This document shows, one piece after another, positions 36,446 to 45,531 of a DNA stretch of 64,000 bases. A program made the translations under genes and the position numbers. The stretch lies in assembly GCF_002211285.1 (NCBI RefSeq), contig NZ_LOKX01000034.1:1-64000 (forward strand), read 5' to 3'. This stretch comes from Rhizobium sp. R635 (GTDB taxonomy: Bacteria; Pseudomonadota; Alphaproteobacteria; Rhizobiales; Rhizobiaceae). Position 1 is the stretch's first letter; each line of letters starts with the position of its first letter. A model generated the notes under the pieces. That model searched no databases and was not told where the DNA came from. It was given only the letters and a program-made list of their open reading frames with translations.

Positions 36446-36946
36446 ATGTTTTATACTATGGCGAACATAGGTAAGACATCTCACCCATCGCTGCTGCGCT
36501 ACACGCTCGCGCCGGATGATCAGGCCCGGCAGGCGCTTGACGACACCATTGTCGCCTATCGCAGGATGATCGACATCCTCACTGAGATCATCGACGACAA
36601 GGCGGGCGCCAATCTCGTCGTCCTGCATGAGCTTGCCTATGAAACCGTTCGCGAACAGACGGGCCTGCCGGCGCGGCTGGTCACACTCGGCCTTCGTGAT
36701 TTCGCCGCCAATCGCGGCGTGATCGCCGATCCGCCGCAGCTGCCGCTCGATGACAAGCTCTTCGCCATCAAAGGCCCCTCGGACCTGACGATCGCCACGG
36801 TGCACGGGCGCGTTGCCGTGCCCTTCGACGTCGCCGGTTATTCCAGGGGATGGGAGAGCATTTTTCCGGCCTATCTTGTCGCCGGCCACAATCATTACGA
36901 GATTCACATCGGCGTCACGCCGAATTCCGCTCGGATGGAGGAAAAC
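36446..36946 (+). pseudogene. TnpB-like N-terminal (REC/WED) module without nuclease domain, in frame with the PspA gene
   Basis: About 167 codons with no stop, starting at ATG 36446 (or 36458). The protein reads LVVLHELAYETVREQTGLPA..., then LPLDDKLFAIKGPSDLTIAT, HGRVAVPFDV and HYEIHIGV. This matches, from memory, the pattern in TnpB proteins of IS200/IS605 elements (Y-x2-R-x3-LPA-x-L helix, then the WED-domain strands), ending just where RuvC would begin. No RuvC or zinc-finger part follows. Codon use is high-GC like the host. It may be a remnant, a domesticated protein, or the N-terminus of a fusion with PspA (total about 383 residues). Confidence 0.55.
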
Positions 36947-37597
36947 ATGACGAACGAAGGCATTCTTTCACGCATGGGTCGCCTGATCGCGGGCATCGCG
37001 AATGCGGCGGTCGACAAGGCGGAAGGCGTCAACAAGATCGCCGTCATCGAACAGGCGATCCGCGAGATCGATGCGGCAGCGGACGAGGCCCGCACCGATA
37101 TCGGCAAGGCGCGCGCCGAGGAATACCGCATCCAGAGCCGCAGGGACGAAATCGTCGAGGACATGAACGCACTCGACGAAAAGATCCGCCTTGCCGTCTC
37201 CTCCGGGCGCGACGACCTCGCAAAGGCCGGCGTCGCCCGCCAGATCGATCTCGAATCCCAGATCGCCGCGCTCGACAAGGCGCTGGCCGATGCCAAAGAG
37301 CAGGTGGACGAGGGCCAGAAAGCCCTGCAGGCCGTGCTTGCAACGCGCCGCGAGGCCGACGCCCGCCTTGCCGATTTCAAGCGCAGCATCGCCCAGCATC
37401 CCGAACAGGTGGCAGCCGGCCACGCCAGGCCCGCGCCGGGCGCCGGTGCGGCCCGCGCGGCCGCCGCGGTCTCGCGGCTGACCGGCGTTCCATCAGACGA
37501 GCATATCCATAGTTCCGAACTGGACGAACTCGACCGGCTGCACCGCGAACAGGCGATCGAGGCGCGCCTCGCTCGCTTCAAGGCGGATAACCGGTAA
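36947..37597 (+). CDS. pspA: PspA/IM30 (ESCRT-III-like) membrane-stress protein
   Basis: A 216-residue, mostly coiled-coil helical protein of the PspA/Vipp1 family: an N-terminal amphipathic helix (MTNEGILSRMGRLIAGIANA), long charged heptads to about 150, an Ala/Pro-rich linker and a C-terminal helix (LDELDRLHREQAIEARLARF). It should bind and protect the inner membrane. The ATG at 36947 has a strong GGAGGAAAAC site, so it can be made alone even though the frame is open upstream. It is followed by yqiJ- and yqiK-like genes at 5 bp and 4-bp overlap. No pspBC or pspF is present. Confidence 0.88.
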   Translation: MTNEGILSRMGRLIAGIANAAVDKAEGVNKIAVIEQAIREIDAAADEARTDIGKARAEEYRIQSRRDEIVEDMNALDEKIRLAVSSGRDDLAKAGVARQIDLESQIAALDKALADAKEQVDEGQKALQAVLATRREADARLADFKRSIAQHPEQVAAGHARPAPGAGAARAAAAVSRLTGVPSDEHIHSSELDELDRLHREQAIEARLARFKADNR

Positions 37598-37602
37598 CGC
37601 CG

Positions 37603-38250
37603 ATGGCACTTCTCTTCGCCCCCGAATGTGCTCCCTTCGCCATCGCCGCCGCCGTGCTCGCAGGCCTGACCGCAATCGAAATGCTTGCGACCGTCATGGG
37701 TTTTTCGATCATGGAATTTCTGGGAAAACCGGATTTCCATGGCCATGACGGCCTCTCGGGCTACCTATCCTGGCTCAATGTCGGTGGCGTTCCCCTGCTC
37801 ATCCTCATCATGCTGGCGCTCGGCTTCTTCGCCATGACCGGCTTTGCCATACAGGCCGTCGCCAACGCCTTCTGGGCGCCGCTTCCCGCCATCGTCGCCG
37901 CCATTCCCGCCATCCTGGTCACGGTTCCCATGGTCAGGGCGTCGAGCCGGACCGTGGCGCGGATCGTGCCGCACGACGAGACCTATGCCGTCGATCTCGA
38001 CGCGCTGATCGGCCGGACCGCCGAAGTGTCGCTCGGTCCGCTCGACCAGGGACTGCCCGGGCGCGTCCGCGTCAAGGACCAGCATGGAAACTGGCACGTG
38101 CTGAGAGCCAAGGCCGCCAGAGACCAGGGCCCTCTCAAGGTCGGCACCGAGGTTCTCCTCGTCGATCGCAAGGCAGATGTATTTATCGCCATTCCCGCGC
38201 TGGCGGATCCCGCCGCAGCGGACAATCAATCTTTCAGGGAGCAGCCATGA
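37603..38250 (+). CDS. yqiJ: YqiJ-like membrane protein with OB-fold domain
   Basis: A 215-residue protein with three to four transmembrane helices (about 10-35, 60-85, 90-112) and a C-terminal NfeD-like OB-fold (about 125-200: LIGRTAEVSLGPLDQGLPGR, HVLRAKAA). NfeD/YqiJ proteins act with flotillins in membrane microdomains. It lies between pspA and the flotillin gene and overlaps the latter by 4 bp. Confidence 0.88.
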   Translation: MALLFAPECAPFAIAAAVLAGLTAIEMLATVMGFSIMEFLGKPDFHGHDGLSGYLSWLNVGGVPLLILIMLALGFFAMTGFAIQAVANAFWAPLPAIVAAIPAILVTVPMVRASSRTVARIVPHDETYAVDLDALIGRTAEVSLGPLDQGLPGRVRVKDQHGNWHVLRAKAARDQGPLKVGTEVLLVDRKADVFIAIPALADPAAADNQSFREQP

Positions 38251-40013
38251 TGTATGACATTATTCTACCGGCCGGCATCGGCATCGTTCTGATCTTCGGC
38301 ATCGGCTTTGTCCTCGCCTCTCTCTATACGCGCTCCAGCCGCGACGAGGCCTATGTGCGCACCGGCCTCGGCGGCCAGAAGGTCGTGCTCGACGGCGGTT
38401 CCGTCGTCCTGCCGATTTTTCACTCAACCGCCAGGGTGAACCTGAAAACCCTGCGGCTCGAGGTTCGCCGCGGCGAGGGCGATGCGCTGATCACCAAGGA
38501 CCGTATGCGCGTCGATATCGGCGCCGAGTTCTACGTGCGGGTCAAACCCGATGCCTCGTCGATTGCCCTTGCCGCCCAGACGCTCGGCAACCGCACCAAC
38601 GACGCCGAGGCGCTCCGCATCCTGATCGAAGCGAAATTCGTCGACGGCCTCCGCTCGGTGGCGGCGACCATGAACCTCGACGCGCTGCAGGAACAGCGCA
38701 TGGATTTCGTCAAGGCCGTGCAGGAAGCCGTCGGCGCAGACCTCCAGTCCAACGGTCTCGAGCTCGAATCCGTGTCGCTCACCCGTCTCGACCAGACCGA
38801 CATCAAGCATTTCAACGCCAACAACTTCTTCGACGCCCAGGGTCTTGCGGCACTGACCCGCATCACCGAGGGCCGCAAGAAGGAGCGAAACGAAATCGTC
38901 CGCGACACCGAAGTCGCCATCGCCCAGAAGGATCTGGAAGCCCGCCAGCAGTCGCTGGCGATCGAGCGGACGAAGCGCGAAGCCGAACTCAACCAGGAAC
39001 GCGACATCGCCAACAAATCCGCCGCGACGCGCGCCGAAACCGCGCAGCAGGAACAGGCGGCCAAGCGCGCCGAGGAGGAGGCCCGCATCGCCTCCGAACA
39101 GGCGATCGCCGAGCGAGAGGCAGCCGCCAAGCAGGCCCGCGAAAGCGCCAACATCGATGCCGCCCGCGCCGTCCAGCAGCGCGATACCGAAGCCAAGCGC
39201 GACCTTCAGATCGTCGCCCAGGAAAGCGCCATCGCCGTCGCCAACAAGAGCCGCGAAGAATCCGAGGCGAAGGCGACTGCCGAAATGGCCCGCGCCCGCG
39301 CAATCGCGGCGGAGGAAAAGGTCGGCACCGCCAAGGCCATCGAAATTGCCGAGCGCGAAAAGCAGATCGCCGTGATCGATGCGCGCAAGACCGCCGAAAC
39401 CGAAGCCACCGCCGTCACCGTCGGCGCGGAGGCCGAGAAGCAGGCTGCGATCGACCAGGCGGAAGCCATCAAGACGCTTGCGACCGCCGAAGCGGATGCG
39501 GCGATCATCAAGGCCAAGGGCATCCTCGAAACCGGCCGGGCTCAGGCTGAAAGCGAAGCGCTTCTCAACGAAGCCCGCAACAAGCTCAGCCAGACCATCA
39601 TCGAGTTCGAGATCACCCGCGAGCGTATCCGCATCATTCCCGAGGCGCTCGCCGAGGCGGTCAAGCCGATCGAGAAGATCTCCGATATCAGGATCTTCGA
39701 CACCGGCGGCATGCTCGGCCGCGGAAACGGCGCGAACGGAGAAGGCGGCATCGGCATGGGCGAAGGACTGGCTGGCCAGTTGCTCGCCTACCAGGCCAAT
39801 AAGCCGATCCTCGACAAGCTGTTGCAGGAAGCGGGCTTCGACGGCGATAACGCCATTTCGGCCCTCCTTGGAAATCTCGATGGCGCAAAACCGGCAAAGC
39901 CGGCCGCCCCTCCGGCAAGGCCTGCAATCCCGGCCACGGCTCCGGCAAAGCCGGCAGCACCGGCCGCAGCCCCGGCAACGCCGATCGCCCCTCAGGCGCC
40001 GAAGAAGGAATAG
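38247..40013 (+). CDS. yqiK: Flotillin-like protein (YqiK)
   Basis: A 588-residue SPFH/flotillin protein: one N-terminal membrane segment (IILPAGIGIVLIFGIGFVLA), an SPFH/band-7 domain (about 30-200), a long Ala/Glu/Lys coiled coil (about 210-450) and a Pro/Ala-rich tail (about 550-588, repeats of AKPAAP). It forms oligomeric membrane scaffolds. With PspA and YqiJ it makes a three-gene membrane-stress operon. The ATG at 38247 overlaps the yqiJ stop (ATGA type), and the next codon is also ATG. Confidence 0.92.
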   Translation: MMYDIILPAGIGIVLIFGIGFVLASLYTRSSRDEAYVRTGLGGQKVVLDGGSVVLPIFHSTARVNLKTLRLEVRRGEGDALITKDRMRVDIGAEFYVRVKPDASSIALAAQTLGNRTNDAEALRILIEAKFVDGLRSVAATMNLDALQEQRMDFVKAVQEAVGADLQSNGLELESVSLTRLDQTDIKHFNANNFFDAQGLAALTRITEGRKKERNEIVRDTEVAIAQKDLEARQQSLAIERTKREAELNQERDIANKSAATRAETAQQEQAAKRAEEEARIASEQAIAEREAAAKQARESANIDAARAVQQRDTEAKRDLQIVAQESAIAVANKSREESEAKATAEMARARAIAAEEKVGTAKAIEIAEREKQIAVIDARKTAETEATAVTVGAEAEKQAAIDQAEAIKTLATAEADAAIIKAKGILETGRAQAESEALLNEARNKLSQTIIEFEITRERIRIIPEALAEAVKPIEKISDIRIFDTGGMLGRGNGANGEGGIGMGEGLAGQLLAYQANKPILDKLLQEAGFDGDNAISALLGNLDGAKPAKPAAPPARPAIPATAPAKPAAPAAAPATPIAPQAPKKE

Positions 40014-40033
40014 TCCGGCGCAGGCAGGTCCAG

Positions 40034-40774
40034 TTAGCGCACCCAGCCTGTCGCCAGCGCGCTCGCCCAGTCGGCACGGCCCCTTTCGGCGGCCAGTGCC
40101 GACATTGCCATATGGTCATAGGCAACGGTTCGGAATTGCCATATCCAGCCCGCCGCCGTCTTTTCCAGGATGGCATAGCTCGCCAGCGGATGGCCCGCTT
40201 CGACCTTGTGATAGTAGGGCAGAACATCGTCATAGGCGGGGCAACCGACGCTGCCGGGATTGACGATCAGGCGGCCGTCGGAAAGGCGGACGGCGCGCGG
40301 GAGATGGCTGTGGCCGCAGAGGATCAACGGCAGGTCGATGCCCTCCGCCAGCGCCTTGATCGCTTCGATCGGCTTCGGAAAGACGTAGCCCTCCGGCGAG
40401 ACGGACTCCAGCCAATAGAGATTGTCGTCCTTCGGCGTCGCGTGGCAGAGATAGGCCTCGCCGCGATAGACGGTATCGAACGGCAGGCCCCGCAGCCAAT
40501 CGAGATGGGACGGCGTCAGTTGCCGGTAAGCGACGGCATCCGAAGCATGCATCAAGGCCGGGTCCTGCTCGATGAGATAGCGGTCGTGATTGCCGCGCAC
40601 CGAGGTCAGGCCGAGCGGCATCAGCATGTCGGCCGTCCGGCCGGCCTCCAGCGGGCCACTGAAGAAATCACCGAGATTGACGATCTCCTCGATGCCCTGC
40701 GCCCGGATATCCGCAAGCACCGCCTCGAGCGCCAGATGGTTGCCGTGAATGTCGGCGATCGCGGCAAACCTCAT
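40034..40774 (-). CDS. Calcineurin-like metallophosphoesterase
   Basis: A 246-residue YfcE/MJ0936-type phosphoesterase with all metal motifs: AAIADIHGN, NLGDFFSGP, RGNHDRY, LCGHSHLPRAV and the C-terminal NPGSVGCPA. The substrate is unknown (phosphodiester or nucleotide). Its ATG follows the uraH stop with no gap, so it is transcribed with the purine operon, and a role there is possible but not shown. Confidence 0.87.
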   Translation of the reverse strand: MRFAAIADIHGNHLALEAVLADIRAQGIEEIVNLGDFFSGPLEAGRTADMLMPLGLTSVRGNHDRYLIEQDPALMHASDAVAYRQLTPSHLDWLRGLPFDTVYRGEAYLCHATPKDDNLYWLESVSPEGYVFPKPIEAIKALAEGIDLPLILCGHSHLPRAVRLSDGRLIVNPGSVGCPAYDDVLPYYHKVEAGHPLASYAILEKTAAGWIWQFRTVAYDHMAMSALAAERGRADWASALATGWVR

Positions 40775-41131
40775 TCAGCTTCCTCTATAAGTGGAATAGC
40801 CATAGGGCGAAAGCAGCAGGGGCACGTGGTAATGCGCCGTGACATCGGCGACGCCGAAGCGGATCGGCACGAGGTCGAGGAAGGCCGGATGCGGCAGCGG
40901 CGTACCGATGCACCTGAGATAATCGCCGGCGTGAAAGACCAGTTCATAGGTCCCGACGTGGAAATTTTCACCGGCGAGGATGGGGCCGCCATCGACCCGG
41001 CCGTCGGCATTGGTCTCTACCGTCGTCAGATGCCTGCGCATTTCGCCGTCGATCCGGAAAAGATCGATCCTGAGGCCTTCGGCCGGCTTGCCGAGAGCGG
41101 TGTCGAGAACATGCGTGGTCAGTCCACTCAT
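40775..41131 (-). CDS. uraH: 5-hydroxyisourate hydrolase
   Basis: A 118-residue transthyretin-related HIU hydrolase that opens 5-hydroxyisourate to OHCU. N-terminal [15 protein letters not shown] and C-terminal [19 protein letters not shown], with the diagnostic YRGS end and the active-site His residues. The length is normal, no signal peptide, so it is cytoplasmic. It overlaps allA by 4 bp. Confidence 0.96.
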   Translation of the reverse strand: MSGLTTHVLDTALGKPAEGLRIDLFRIDGEMRRHLTTVETNADGRVDGGPILAGENFHVGTYELVFHAGDYLRCIGTPLPHPAFLDLVPIRFGVADVTAHYHVPLLLSPYGYSTYRGS

Positions 41132-41628
41132 AGGGTTGGCTCTCTGATGATGAAGGGGGTCTCGAAGAAGAATTCCTCCAGATTATTGCCCGGCCCGTCG
41201 CGGTCGACGACCAGGAAATCCGAGGGCTCGCCGAGCGCCATCAGCGGATGATGCCAGACGTTGCGGCGGTAGTTCACGCCCTGATCCCCGCGCGCCAGAA
41301 ACACTTGCGGCCGGCCGGGACGTCCGTTCTCGTCCTCGGAGACGACGATGAGGAAAGGGCGGCCCGAAACCGGCGAGAAACTCTGGCTGCCGAAGGGATG
41401 GCGCTCCATCATGTCGACCGCATAGGGAAAACTGCGCGGCTGGCCACGGAAGAGATTGATGATGACGCGCGCGCCCTCACCCCTCGCTTCGGCTGCGGCG
41501 AGCGCATGGAAGCGCTCCGTCGTGCCGCCATTGATGAACCGCATCGAGGCCGGATCGGCCTCGATCACTTCGCCGAAGGGCGCGAAGGCGGAGCGGGTGA
41601 GCGGGCGGATGTCGAGAAATTCGGACAT
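41128..41628 (-). CDS. allA: Ureidoglycolate lyase
   Basis: A 166-residue AllA-family enzyme splitting ureidoglycolate to glyoxylate and urea. It begins [23 protein letters not shown] and has [25 protein letters not shown] and the catalytic-site residues of the family. GGTGAGTGAAGCC precedes the ATG at 41628. The gene sits between the DUF86 gene (4 bp upstream) and uraH. Confidence 0.94.
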   Translation of the reverse strand: MSEFLDIRPLTRSAFAPFGEVIEADPASMRFINGGTTERFHALAAAEARGEGARVIINLFRGQPRSFPYAVDMMERHPFGSQSFSPVSGRPFLIVVSEDENGRPGRPQVFLARGDQGVNYRRNVWHHPLMALGEPSDFLVVDRDGPGNNLEEFFFETPFIIREPTL

Positions 41629-41632
41629 GGCT

Positions 41633-41995
41633 TCACTCACCCTGGGCATGCCAGTTGCGGATGGCATCGATCGCGGAAAGAAGCTCCGGCAGCGTGCGAT
41701 AGGTCGCCTCCCACATGTCGACGGGATCGAGGTCGAAGACGTCTTCCAGAATACGATTGCCCGTGCCGCAGATCTTCGTCCACGGCAGGTCGGGGTGCTC
41801 GGTCGCAAATTCCGGATGCGTCACCAGCAGGCGGGAGGCCGCGGCGCCGATGGTGAAGTGGCAGAAGGCCACCGCCTTGAAGGTGAGCTTGTCCCCGGCG
41901 AAGGCCGCCCCATCCATTCCGCCGACGAAAGACAGCGCTTCGGACGCCGCCTCATACATCTCATTGAGATAGTCGATCGCGCGCCGCTCTTTCAT
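41633..41995 (-). CDS. DUF86/HepT-like protein with a degenerate active site
   Basis: A 120-residue helical HepT/MNT-antitoxin-partner-fold protein. The usual RNase-like motif R-x4-H-x-Y is not present: the aligned stretch reads [14 protein letters not shown], with Glu for His and Val for Tyr. No MNT nucleotidyltransferase partner is near. It overlaps the uraD stop by 4 bp and is embedded in the purine operon, so it is more likely a domesticated member than a live toxin. Function unknown. Confidence 0.7.
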   Translation of the reverse strand: MKERRAIDYLNEMYEAASEALSFVGGMDGAAFAGDKLTFKAVAFCHFTIGAAASRLLVTHPEFATEHPDLPWTKICGTGNRILEDVFDLDPVDMWEATYRTLPELLSAIDAIRNWHAQGE

Positions 41996-42492
41996 TCGGC
42001 CTCCGGCAGCATCGATGTCAGGCGCAGCAGTGCGATCCGCTCGACCTGGGCGGCCGCGGTCGCCAATTCCTCATCCCGGCCATTGCCGATCCGCGCCTCG
42101 AAGGCCGCGAGGATATCGCCCTTATCCAGTCCCTTGACGGCGATGATGAAGGGAAAGCCGAATTTTTCGACATAGGCCGAATTGAGTTCGGTGAAGCGGG
42201 CATGTTCGGCCGGGCTCAGGCGGTCGAGGCCGGCGCCGGCCTGTTCCTTGCGGCTGTCCTCGGTGAGCTCGCCTGAAATGGCGAGGCGCCCGGCAAGATC
42301 GGGATGGGCGCAGAGCACACCGAGACGCTCCTCGCCGCTCGCCGCGCGGAAGACGGCGGCAAGGGCCGCATGCACACGCGATGCCGTCAACGGCTCCTTC
42401 ACGCCGCCGGCGTCATAGGCCCGCTCGGCGATGAAAGGCGAATGCTCGAAGACGCCGCCGAAGCGGGAAACGAAATCCTGGCGCGACTGCAT
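41992..42492 (-). CDS. uraD: OHCU decarboxylase
   Basis: A 166-residue enzyme turning 2-oxo-4-hydroxy-4-carboxy-5-ureidoimidazoline into (S)-allantoin. Family landmarks: FVSRFGGVFEHSPFIAERAY, the catalytic histidine in LCAHPDLAGRLA, and YVEKFGFPFIIAVKGL. The start at 42492 overlaps the puuE stop (TGATG), and the longer frame to 42636 is not used. Confidence 0.95.
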   Translation of the reverse strand: MQSRQDFVSRFGGVFEHSPFIAERAYDAGGVKEPLTASRVHAALAAVFRAASGEERLGVLCAHPDLAGRLAISGELTEDSRKEQAGAGLDRLSPAEHARFTELNSAYVEKFGFPFIIAVKGLDKGDILAAFEARIGNGRDEELATAAAQVERIALLRLTSMLPEAE

Positions 42493-43415
42493 CAGAGCGC
42501 ATCCGGCTGATGGTGCTTGTGCCAGTGCTCCGCGATCTCGATGCGGCGCGGAATCCAGACCTTGTCGTGCTTCTGCACATATTCGATGAAGCGTTTCAGC
42601 GCGGCCGCGCGGCCGGGGCGCCCGACGAGGCGGCAATGCAAGCCGATCGACATCATCTTCGGGCTGCCGTCCTTGCCTTCCTCATAAAGCGTGTCGAACG
42701 CATCCTTGAGATAAGTGAAAAACTGGTCGCCCGAGTTGAAGCCCTGCGGCGTCGCGAAGCGCATGTCGTTGGTTTCGAGCGTGTAGGGGATGATCAGGAA
42801 GGGTTTCCCGTCGACGCCCTTCACCCAATAAGGGAGGTCGTCGGCGTAGGAATCGGAGGAATAGAGGAAACCGCCCTCTTCCTGCACCAGCCGCAGCGTA
42901 TTGTCTGATGGTTTGCCCTGATACATGCCGTAGGGCCGCTCGCCGGTGAGTTCGGTGTGAAGGCGCACGGCTTCGAGAATATGCTTGCGCTCCAGATCCT
43001 CGGGAAAATCCTTGTATTCCAGCCAGCGATAGCCGTGGCTGGCGATCTCCCAGCCGGCTTCCTTCATCGCCGCGACGGCCTCGGGATTGCGGGCCATGGC
43101 CAGCGTCACGCCATAGACGGTCGCCTGCACCTTGAGACCGGTGAACATCCGCCAGAGCCGCCAGAAACCGGCGCGCGAACCATATTCGTAGATCGATTCC
43201 ATGTTGAGGTTGCGCTGCCCCGGCCAGGCGGCCGCGCCGACGATTTCCGACAGCAGGTTTTCGGAGGCCGTGTCGCCTTCGAGGATGCAGCTTTCGCCGC
43301 CCTCCTCGTAATTGATGACGAATTGCACGGCTATGCGTGCCTCGCCCGGCCATTTCGGATCGGGCGTCTGACGCCCGTAGCCGACGAGATTGCGCGGATA
43401 GGTCTCGGATACCAT
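42492..43415 (-). CDS. puuE: PuuE-type allantoinase (NodB-fold)
   Basis: A 307-residue metal-dependent polysaccharide-deacetylase-fold enzyme that hydrolyses allantoin to allantoate, in place of the amidohydrolase type. Typical start MVSETYPRNLVGYGRQTPDP, then RIAVQFVINYEEGGE, EIASHGYRW and LYSSDSYADDLPYWV. The ATG at 43415 follows AGAAGGTGATTTA. It is the first gene of the uraD-DUF86-allA-uraH block. Confidence 0.95.
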   Translation of the reverse strand: MVSETYPRNLVGYGRQTPDPKWPGEARIAVQFVINYEEGGESCILEGDTASENLLSEIVGAAAWPGQRNLNMESIYEYGSRAGFWRLWRMFTGLKVQATVYGVTLAMARNPEAVAAMKEAGWEIASHGYRWLEYKDFPEDLERKHILEAVRLHTELTGERPYGMYQGKPSDNTLRLVQEEGGFLYSSDSYADDLPYWVKGVDGKPFLIIPYTLETNDMRFATPQGFNSGDQFFTYLKDAFDTLYEEGKDGSPKMMSIGLHCRLVGRPGRAAALKRFIEYVQKHDKVWIPRRIEIAEHWHKHHQPDAL

Positions 43416-43530
43416 TAAATCACCTTCTGAAAAGACGGGGAACGGTATCATCCGCAGCCGGAATGTCGAGACGGAAACTGCGCGACGGATTTTTCCCGTT
43501 ATGGAACAAATCCTTAGCGCGTCCGTATGC

Positions 43531-44238
43531 TCAGGCGATCTTGCGCGCGCTGACCTTGCCCATCGGGTGAAGCGAGTGAACCCGGAACGGGCCGCCCGTG
43601 CCCTCTTCGATCATCAGCGCCACATTGGAGATCAGCACCGGTTCGCCGAGCACAGGCCCGAAGATCGTCCGCAGCGCCGGCTCGATGCGCGGCATGTCCA
43701 CGACATTGACCGGCCCCGTCACCGGCATATGGAAGCGGAACTCCTCCATCACATAAGGGTTGCCCCAGCGGTGGAGATTGGCGAACTGCGCGGCCGACAG
43801 ACCGTCCGGGTCGCTCCGCTCGATCTCGGCCTCGCTCAGCGGCGCGCGGAAACGGTCGAATTCCTGCACGATCGCCGAGGCGAGATACTGGATCTGCTCG
43901 CAGGGAGTGTTCGGCAGCAGGCTGTAGAAATTGCCGAGCCGGGCGATTTCGAGACGCGGCAGCCGGAAGGGAAGCATGGTTCCGGAGAAGCGCATCAGAT
44001 CGCGCAGGAGTTGCGACTCCGATATGTCGGGAGACAGGTGGAACGGCGCTTTCAAAACACCGTGAAAACCATAGCGCCGCGGCACGGCCGTATGAAAGGC
44101 GATTTCGTGAATACCGAGGCCGCGAACGGCCGGCGGCTCCACCATCTCGCCAGAAAACACGTTTCGGCCAAGCCAATTGGCGGCCACGAGCGACAGCGGG
44201 TCACTCGCCGGGGGCGTGAAGCAAATGGCATAGCGCAT
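43531..44238 (-). CDS. DUF1045 (2H phosphoesterase-like) protein
   Basis: A 235-residue protein of the DUF1045 family, distantly related to 2H phosphoesterases, with H-x-V/P elements (YGFHGVLKAPFHL and EEFRFHMPVTGPV) as the paired His motifs. DUF1045 genes are best known from phosphonate (phn) operons, but none is nearby. GATGGAGGAAATTGC precedes the ATG. A 17-bp palindrome lies 108 bp upstream. Confidence 0.82.
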   Translation of the reverse strand: MRYAICFTPPASDPLSLVAANWLGRNVFSGEMVEPPAVRGLGIHEIAFHTAVPRRYGFHGVLKAPFHLSPDISESQLLRDLMRFSGTMLPFRLPRLEIARLGNFYSLLPNTPCEQIQYLASAIVQEFDRFRAPLSEAEIERSDPDGLSAAQFANLHRWGNPYVMEEFRFHMPVTGPVNVVDMPRIEPALRTIFGPVLGEPVLISNVALMIEEGTGGPFRVHSLHPMGKVSARKIA

Positions 44239-44345
44239 GCAATTTCCTCCATCAAGGAAGTGAGCGCCGGTGACTTCAGGCGCTGCCGATGCGCAAGCAG
44301 ATAGGTGATTTGCATGACAGAATAACGAAACGAAGTTGCATCCAG

Positions 44346-44362
44346 TTCACGTTTAACGTGAA
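44346..44362. promoter_or_regulatory. Perfect palindrome TTCACGTT-T-AACGTGAA
   Basis: Two 8-bp arms around a single T. It spans the stop codon of the FAD oxidase gene (44353) and lies upstream of the DUF1045 gene, so it may be an operator of that gene. Confidence 0.4.
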
Positions 44363-45531
44363 GCGACAGCGATATGGCTTGCAATCGCAAAGCTCTCCGG
44401 CAGCGAAAATCCGCAATCTGTATCGCCTGCGATACAGATTGCCGCCTCCGCCAGCCGGTGGGCGAGCCCGAAGCTGACCTTGAAGCCGCCGGTCAGTGCG
44501 ATCAGGCGGGGATGGTCAGGATGGCGGCCGATCATCGGATCGCGGTCGATCGCCTTCGGCCGAAGCCCCGCCCAGCGCTCGACGACGGGCGCATCGCGAA
44601 GCGCCGGCACGATCGCCCGCGCCGCCGCGATCAGCGCGTCGAGCTGGGCATCGGTCGAGAAGGGATCTTCGAAACGGTTCTCGCTGGTGCTGCCGATCGC
44701 CGCATGCCCGCCCTCATGCGCGACGACATAGAGCCCATCGAGAAAGATCGTCGGCAGCGCCGGGTCGACATCCGCCTTCAACAGCGCCGCCTGCCCTTTG
44801 ACCGGCTGGCCGAGCGGCTGCTTCAAGCCTGGCGTCAGCCCATCGAGCAGAAGAAAGGACTGGTGGCCGGCGGCCAGGATGCAGCGGCCGAAAGTGATGG
44901 TTTCGCCGCCCATCTCGGCCGTACCGCGATCCGGATCGAGATCGGCGATAACAGCATGTTCCTTGATGCGCACATGTTTTGCCCGCCGCAGGAAGGCGAT
45001 CAGTGCCGCGATCAAAGAGCGCGGCGCGACGCGGCCGGCAAGCGTGTCATGCACGAAACCGCTCTCGCCGGCGGAGGCCTCGACCCAGCCTTCCCTTAGC
45101 GGCCGGTCAAGCACGTGCCAGTGGAAGCGGCGCTCGCCTGCCCGCCAATGGCGTTCGGCATCCTCGGAGTGGCCGCGCGCGATGCGGTTGAGATGCGGTT
45201 TCGGCAGCGGGATCAGCCGCCCGGACCTGCTGTAACCGGCCGAAAGCCCGGTTGCTGCTTCAAGCGCCGTGATTTCGGCTTCGAGCGAGACCAGCGCGTC
45301 GAACTGAAACTGCTTCTTCTGCGACCACCGGTCCGGCATATGCGGCATCAGCGCGCCGAGCAACCCGCCGCTCGCCCCTGCCCCCAGGCTGCCGGCATCG
45401 GCAAGGACGGTGCTGATTCCCCGGCGTTCGGCATGAACGGCCGCCCAGAGCCCCATGATGCCGCCGCCGACGATGAGCAAATCGCAAGAAGATTGACCGG
45501 ACGCCTGCTGAGGACTATCGGCTTTTTCCAT
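44353..45531 (-). CDS. FAD-dependent oxidoreductase, likely the oxidase half of split MnmC
   Basis: A 392-residue DAO-family flavoprotein with the FAD-binding LLIVGGGIMGLWAAVHAERRG near the N-terminus and the C-terminal GLRPKAIDRDPMIGRHPDHP and LIALTGGFKVSFGLAHRLAE. It is divergent from mnmD with start codons sharing two bases. In E. coli the oxidase and the methyltransferase are fused as MnmC, which removes carboxymethyl from cmnm5U34 of tRNA. The pairing suggests the same role here, but other D-amino acid oxidase-like roles are possible. No ribosome-binding site is seen. Confidence 0.75.
   Translation of the reverse strand: MEKADSPQQASGQSSCDLLIVGGGIMGLWAAVHAERRGISTVLADAGSLGAGASGGLLGALMPHMPDRWSQKKQFQFDALVSLEAEITALEAATGLSAGYSRSGRLIPLPKPHLNRIARGHSEDAERHWRAGERRFHWHVLDRPLREGWVEASAGESGFVHDTLAGRVAPRSLIAALIAFLRRAKHVRIKEHAVIADLDPDRGTAEMGGETITFGRCILAAGHQSFLLLDGLTPGLKQPLGQPVKGQAALLKADVDPALPTIFLDGLYVVAHEGGHAAIGSTSENRFEDPFSTDAQLDALIAAARAIVPALRDAPVVERWAGLRPKAIDRDPMIGRHPDHPRLIALTGGFKVSFGLAHRLAEAAICIAGDTDCGFSLPESFAIASHIAVASR

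Noticed and set aside
36329-36907. Minus-strand frame of 192 codons opposite the TnpB-like stretch
   Set aside because: The plus-strand frame has a recognisable fold pattern and host codon use, whereas the minus frame has neither.
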